NCBI GenBank assembly: GCA_900554345.1
Contig: USHH01000016.1
Span: 1 to 18,466 of the forward strand
Direction of reading: 5' to 3'
Source of the DNA: an uncultured Bacteroidales bacterium
GTDB taxonomy: Bacteria > Bacteroidota > Bacteroidia > Bacteroidales > Muribaculaceae
DNA: 18,466 bases
This document shows, in pieces, positions 15,159 to 18,466 of this stretch. Made by a program: the position numbers and the translations under genes. Within the stretch, counting starts at the first letter, position 1. Every line of letters starts with the position of its first letter. The notes under the pieces are model-generated. The model did not search any database and had not been told where the DNA came from. It saw only the letters and a list, made by a program, of their open reading frames with translations.

Positions 15159-18100
15159 ATGAAAAGATTGACCACTTTGATGGTTGGAATGGGCATCGCA
15201 GTCGCAGGCATAGGAATCTATGCCGAAGTGCCGGCTGACTTCAGACTCCCCCAGGGGTATGACCCATTCAATCTAAACTACAGTTTCTCGCCCGAGCAGC
15301 TCAAGGCGCTGCAGGGAGAGGCTCCGGCAGCCGCCCCGCAGACAGGGAGACACGGGCGCATGACCGAAATCAAACACGAGGGCGCCGAGACACCTCAGTA
15401 TTTCGTGGCAGCCCAGACCTACCACAAGGACTACGTGTTCAACTACGAGGGTGGCGCGGTGACCACCTACGACATCGGCGTCAAGGTAGACGGCGACAAG
15501 GTCACCATCAGCAACTTCTTCAACCTCGAGGCCCAGTCGACGGAATGGATGCAGGGTGAGGACTGGGATGTGGAGGGCGTCTACGACCCGGAGGCCCATA
15601 CAGTAACCATACCCGCTCTCCAGGACTATGAGTCATCGACCAAATGCGGCAAGATCGGCGACACATATATATGTATACTCGCAGCCGGCGAAGTCAACGA
15701 CAAAGGACAGATGGCTCCGGCCGACGAGCTCGTCTTCAATGTGGTGGGCGACTTCGAGGCCCTCACCACCGACATGGACTTCGGTATAATGAACTATATC
15801 GAGGCAGCCGGCATGGCATACGGATTCCAGACCATGTACCGCAGCTTCTATGCCTCGCTTCCCGGCGACGAGCCGAAGCTCATCGCCTTCAACAACTCGT
15901 TTGAGTTCGGCCAGACATATCCGAATACTCCCGCTACCAAGACGGTGACTGTCTTCAATGTCAGCGGAGTCGACGTGGACTATGCGGTGAATGTCGAGTC
16001 TGACGGCAACGCCTTCTCCGCCACTCCGGAGGCCGGCGTGATCGACGCCAGGAGCTATCTGGAATACACACTTACCTTCAACACCCCGGAGGTCGGTGAA
16101 TACGAAGGACTTGCATCGGTGGCATATGAAGGAGCAGCCGAAGACCCGCAGCCCATCGACGTGCTGATGTTTGGCGAGGTTATCCCCTTCCCCGACTATT
16201 CCGAGATCGTGAAGGGCGGCGAGTTCCAGTTCTCCACCAACATCGAGTATCCCTTCGAGATGACCGAAGTGGAAGGCCAGAGAGTGGCCCGCTCCACAAT
16301 CAACGGCCAGTACGGCTCCTCGCAGCTCACAGTGACTTTCTCCGTGCCTGAAGACAATATCGGCACCCTCTCCTGGAAAGGCGTCACCACCAACAACAGC
16401 TACTGGTATTGCAACGCCGGCGGCGTGTTTGTCGATGACCTGGGCACTCCCCTCTTCTCCGAGACCGGCACCGCCGACATCAGCCGCTCCATCGAGTTAG
16501 GTCCCGGCGAGCACACGGTGCGCTTCCAGTATGACGGCTACCAGTATACCGGCGACGAGGCCAACGGTCTGTATGTATATGACCTTGAGCTCGTCAACAC
16601 TCCGGCCGAGGCCCTGAACGTGGTGATGGAGACTCCGGAGGTTGACTTCGGCAACTTCCTCATCCGCGACGACAACGGCGTTGCCGGCAATGCCGTGATA
16701 GTAATCCGCAACAAAGGCACCGAACCCCTCTCCATCGCTTCGGCAGAGAGCGACAACGAGGCATTCTCGATTGACGCCCTGCCAGACACCTCGGCCGGTC
16801 TGCTCGAGACCATCTCCCTCCCTATCACGTTCACAGCCAAGGAGGCCGGTGAATACGAAGGCGTCATCACCATCTGGACAAGCGCCGGCACAGTGACTGC
16901 CAACGTCAAGGCATACGCACGCCGCATGACCGACTTCTCGGCACTCGTAACCGAGGGTCTGGAATACGTCACATCGTTCGACACCAACGAGACCGCTCCC
17001 TTCGAGATGGACGGCGCCACAGCCTACAACGCCAACTCCGGCGAGGCCGACACCACGCCGACACAGGCATGGGTCCAGATCAACTTCACAGTGCCGGCCG
17101 GCAAGGCAGCCATCGTAAGCTGGGACGGCCACAGCTACGGCCACGTCCAGAATCCCGAGATGGAATGGGACGGAGACTACTCATATTTTGAATATCAGCA
17201 TCCCATGAACTCCGGCAGCAACCAGTGTTACGGCGACAAGGACTGCGGCAGCGACGTCCAGTTTGGCGATGAGTTCTGGGCCGACAAGCTCACCTGCATC
17301 CCCGGCGACCACTTCTTCAAGTTCCAGTTCAACAAGAACGGCGACGGCCTCATCAGCGAGAAAGACCGTCTCGAGATCTCCAACTTCAGGATCCATCTTG
17401 TAGACTTCCCCGAGCACGGCGTGGAGGCCGACACCTACGAGGTTGAGTTCGAGCCCACTTACGTCGGCGAGAACAGATATATGACGGCCGTGGTCAACCT
17501 GAAGAACACCGGCAGCGAGGTTCTCGAGATCACAGGCGAGGAATCGGGCCATCCCTTCTACGGCGTTGTGCCCGAGTATGCGAAGGCCCAGTACAACCAG
17601 ACAGTGCAGGTAGGCCTCTGGTTCTTCCCCTCCGAGGAAGGCGACTTCACCGGCGAGGTGACATTCCAGACCAATGCCGGCGACGTGGTGATCAACTGCC
17701 ACGGCACCACCAAGCCCATGGAAGGAATCCTTCTCTGCGGCGACGTCGAGGATGAAGCCTATGGCTGGAGCTTCTACGACGCCGACGCCGACGGCAACTG
17801 CTGGAGCCTCGGCTACAGCCTCTGGGGCGACGCTCCGCAGTGGGTACACAGCGGCCACGACTGCTTCGGCTCCAACTCCTGGACCTACGACTCAGGAGAG
17901 ATTGCTCCCGACAACTGGCTCTTCTCGCCGGTGATCACCATTCCTTCCGACGGCGCCATGCTCCAGTGGTTTGCAGCCTCACACCACCACGAGCGCTACG
18001 CCGAGAACTACAGCGTATACGTAGTTGATCCCGTTGAGACCGCCGACCCGACCAACCTCGACAACCAGACGGCTCTCTTCAGCGAGACACTGACAGTCGA

Positions 18101-18416
18101 ATCAGCCGACGTATGGCAGGAGAGGACACTCGATCTCGCCGAATTCGCAGACCAGAAGGTACAGATCGCATTCCGCCACCACGACTGCGACGGCCAGTAT
18201 GTATTGAAGATCGACGACATCTTCGTATTCGACATGGAGAAATGGGCAAGCCTCGGAGTCGAGAATATCGGCGACAGCTTCGGCGAGGCCGTCTCCACAG
18301 AGATCTATGACATCAACGGCATCCGCCTCAACAGCCTCACCGATGGCGTCAACATAGTGCGCGTCACCTACTCCGACGGCACAGTGAAGACCCACAAGAT
18401 AATAGTAAGGAAATGA
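15159..18416 (+). CDS. Large secreted Ig-like / cleaved-adhesin-type protein with C-terminal sorting domain
   Basis: A 1085-residue exported protein: signal peptide 1-22 (cut near IYAEVP), then an unrecognised beta-rich N-domain (about 25-235). Three Ig-like domains of the choice-of-anchor-D/ASH type follow (about 239-341, 486-588, 756-852). Each is followed by a beta-sandwich (about 343-483, 590-754, 857-1025). The last sandwich resembles the gingipain cleaved-adhesin/choice-of-anchor-J family (WSFYDADADG, DNWLFSPVI, QIAFRHHDCDG-YVLKIDDI). EF-hand-like loops occur at about 725 (NKNGDGLIS) and 874 (DADADGN), suggesting calcium. The sorting tail is about 1045-1085 (EIYDINGIRL ... TVKTHKIIVRK). 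The leader ATG is preceded by a consensus promoter. Its stop overlaps the next gene by ATGA. Adhesion or glycan binding is an inference; no catalytic motif was seen. Confidence 0.85.
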   Translation: MKRLTTLMVGMGIAVAGIGIYAEVPADFRLPQGYDPFNLNYSFSPEQLKALQGEAPAAAPQTGRHGRMTEIKHEGAETPQYFVAAQTYHKDYVFNYEGGAVTTYDIGVKVDGDKVTISNFFNLEAQSTEWMQGEDWDVEGVYDPEAHTVTIPALQDYESSTKCGKIGDTYICILAAGEVNDKGQMAPADELVFNVVGDFEALTTDMDFGIMNYIEAAGMAYGFQTMYRSFYASLPGDEPKLIAFNNSFEFGQTYPNTPATKTVTVFNVSGVDVDYAVNVESDGNAFSATPEAGVIDARSYLEYTLTFNTPEVGEYEGLASVAYEGAAEDPQPIDVLMFGEVIPFPDYSEIVKGGEFQFSTNIEYPFEMTEVEGQRVARSTINGQYGSSQLTVTFSVPEDNIGTLSWKGVTTNNSYWYCNAGGVFVDDLGTPLFSETGTADISRSIELGPGEHTVRFQYDGYQYTGDEANGLYVYDLELVNTPAEALNVVMETPEVDFGNFLIRDDNGVAGNAVIVIRNKGTEPLSIASAESDNEAFSIDALPDTSAGLLETISLPITFTAKEAGEYEGVITIWTSAGTVTANVKAYARRMTDFSALVTEGLEYVTSFDTNETAPFEMDGATAYNANSGEADTTPTQAWVQINFTVPAGKAAIVSWDGHSYGHVQNPEMEWDGDYSYFEYQHPMNSGSNQCYGDKDCGSDVQFGDEFWADKLTCIPGDHFFKFQFNKNGDGLISEKDRLEISNFRIHLVDFPEHGVEADTYEVEFEPTYVGENRYMTAVVNLKNTGSEVLEITGEESGHPFYGVVPEYAKAQYNQTVQVGLWFFPSEEGDFTGEVTFQTNAGDVVINCHGTTKPMEGILLCGDVEDEAYGWSFYDADADGNCWSLGYSLWGDAPQWVHSGHDCFGSNSWTYDSGEIAPDNWLFSPVITIPSDGAMLQWFAASHHHERYAENYSVYVVDPVETADPTNLDNQTALFSETLTVESADVWQERTLDLAEFADQKVQIAFRHHDCDGQYVLKIDDIFVFDMEKWASLGVENIGDSFGEAVSTEIYDINGIRLNSLTDGVNIVRVTYSDGTVKTHKIIVRK
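15873..16181 (+). repeat. Ig-like (ASH-type) repeat 1 of the adhesin-like protein
   Basis: PKLIAFNNSFEFGQTYPN, then a TVTVFN strand and a GEYEGLASV strand. The pattern (FG, N-T/V, Y/FT-TF, GEYEG) recurs in repeats 2 and 3. Confidence 0.6.
16614..16922 (+). repeat. Ig-like (ASH-type) repeat 2 of the adhesin-like protein
   Basis: LNVVMETPEVDFGNFLI, then VIVIRNKGTEPLSI, then AGEYEGVITIWTSAG. This is the most canonical of the three. Confidence 0.65.
17424..17715 (+). repeat. Ig-like (ASH-type) repeat 3 of the adhesin-like protein
   Basis: EADTYEVEFEPTYVGENRY, then VVNLKNTGSEVLEI, then EGDFTGEVTFQTNAGDV. It directly precedes the cleaved-adhesin-like domain. Confidence 0.65.
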
Positions 18417-18466
18417 GAAAAACCATAATGCTGACTACAGCGTGTCTGGCCCTCTGGGCCGGACAC
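18413..18466 (+). CDS. Start of a further exported protein (cut by window edge)
   Basis: The ATG at 18413 overlaps the TGA of the preceding gene (ATGA). The 18 visible codons encode a basic start and hydrophobic stretch, MRKTIMLTTACLALWAGH, typical of a signal peptide. Translational coupling suggests it belongs with the adhesin-like protein. A lipobox is not clear around Cys11, and the product cannot be identified from this piece. Confidence 0.7.
   Translation, partial: MRKTIMLTTACLALWAGH

Overview
The window looks like a chromosomal segment of a gut-type Bacteroidota, order Bacteroidales. The evidence is a set of TAnnTTTG -7 boxes (two of them with a TTTG 19 bp upstream), the absence of Shine-Dalgarno leaders, an LPS gene (kdsA), membrane TPR-AraC regulators, and large secreted proteins with C-terminal sorting tails. 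The high-GC codon use (CTC/CTG Leu, CAG Gln, GGC Gly) fits Muribaculaceae better than Bacteroides. That placement is an inference, not a database result.

Region 1 (1-3500, minus strand) reads right to left: a Crp/Fnr-type regulator, an NHS-family nucleoside permease with its own promoter, rsmE (overlapping the permease stop by ATGA) and kdsA (23 nt further on, cut by the window edge). Codon use inside kdsA changes abruptly near 330-350, which suggests recombination or a chimeric join.

Region 2 (3594-3855) holds a tRNA-Met(CAU) on the minus strand with its own promoter and terminator. A divergent promoter drives the plus-strand genes.

Region 3 (3855-8385, plus strand) is a tight array: a lipoprotein with a BamE-like C-terminus, murB, an MBL-fold PhnP-like hydrolase, and a GTG-started TPR-TM-AraC regulator. 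murB is frameshifted at a C-run. The MurB tail, including the catalytic Glu, continues downstream in another frame and runs without a stop into the MBL hydrolase.

Region 4 (8386-12425) encodes a 1240-aa secreted leucine-rich-repeat protein built from three homologous modules and a sorting tail. It ends at a strong bidirectional terminator shared with convergent rubrerythrin (12426-12974, minus).

Region 5 (13013-18466) holds a second TPR-TM-AraC regulator, then a 1085-aa secreted protein of alternating Ig-like and beta-sandwich domains with a cleaved-adhesin-like domain and sorting tail. It ends with the first 18 codons of another exported protein, coupled by an ATGA overlap.

The main candidate for an undescribed system is the repeated pair of a membrane-spanning TPR sensor with a cytoplasmic AraC DNA-binding domain directly upstream of a giant modular surface protein. 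It occurs twice within about 12 kb. Each regulator may control the secreted protein beside it. RNA features are limited to the tRNA. No CRISPR array, insertion sequence, phage gene or rRNA was seen.
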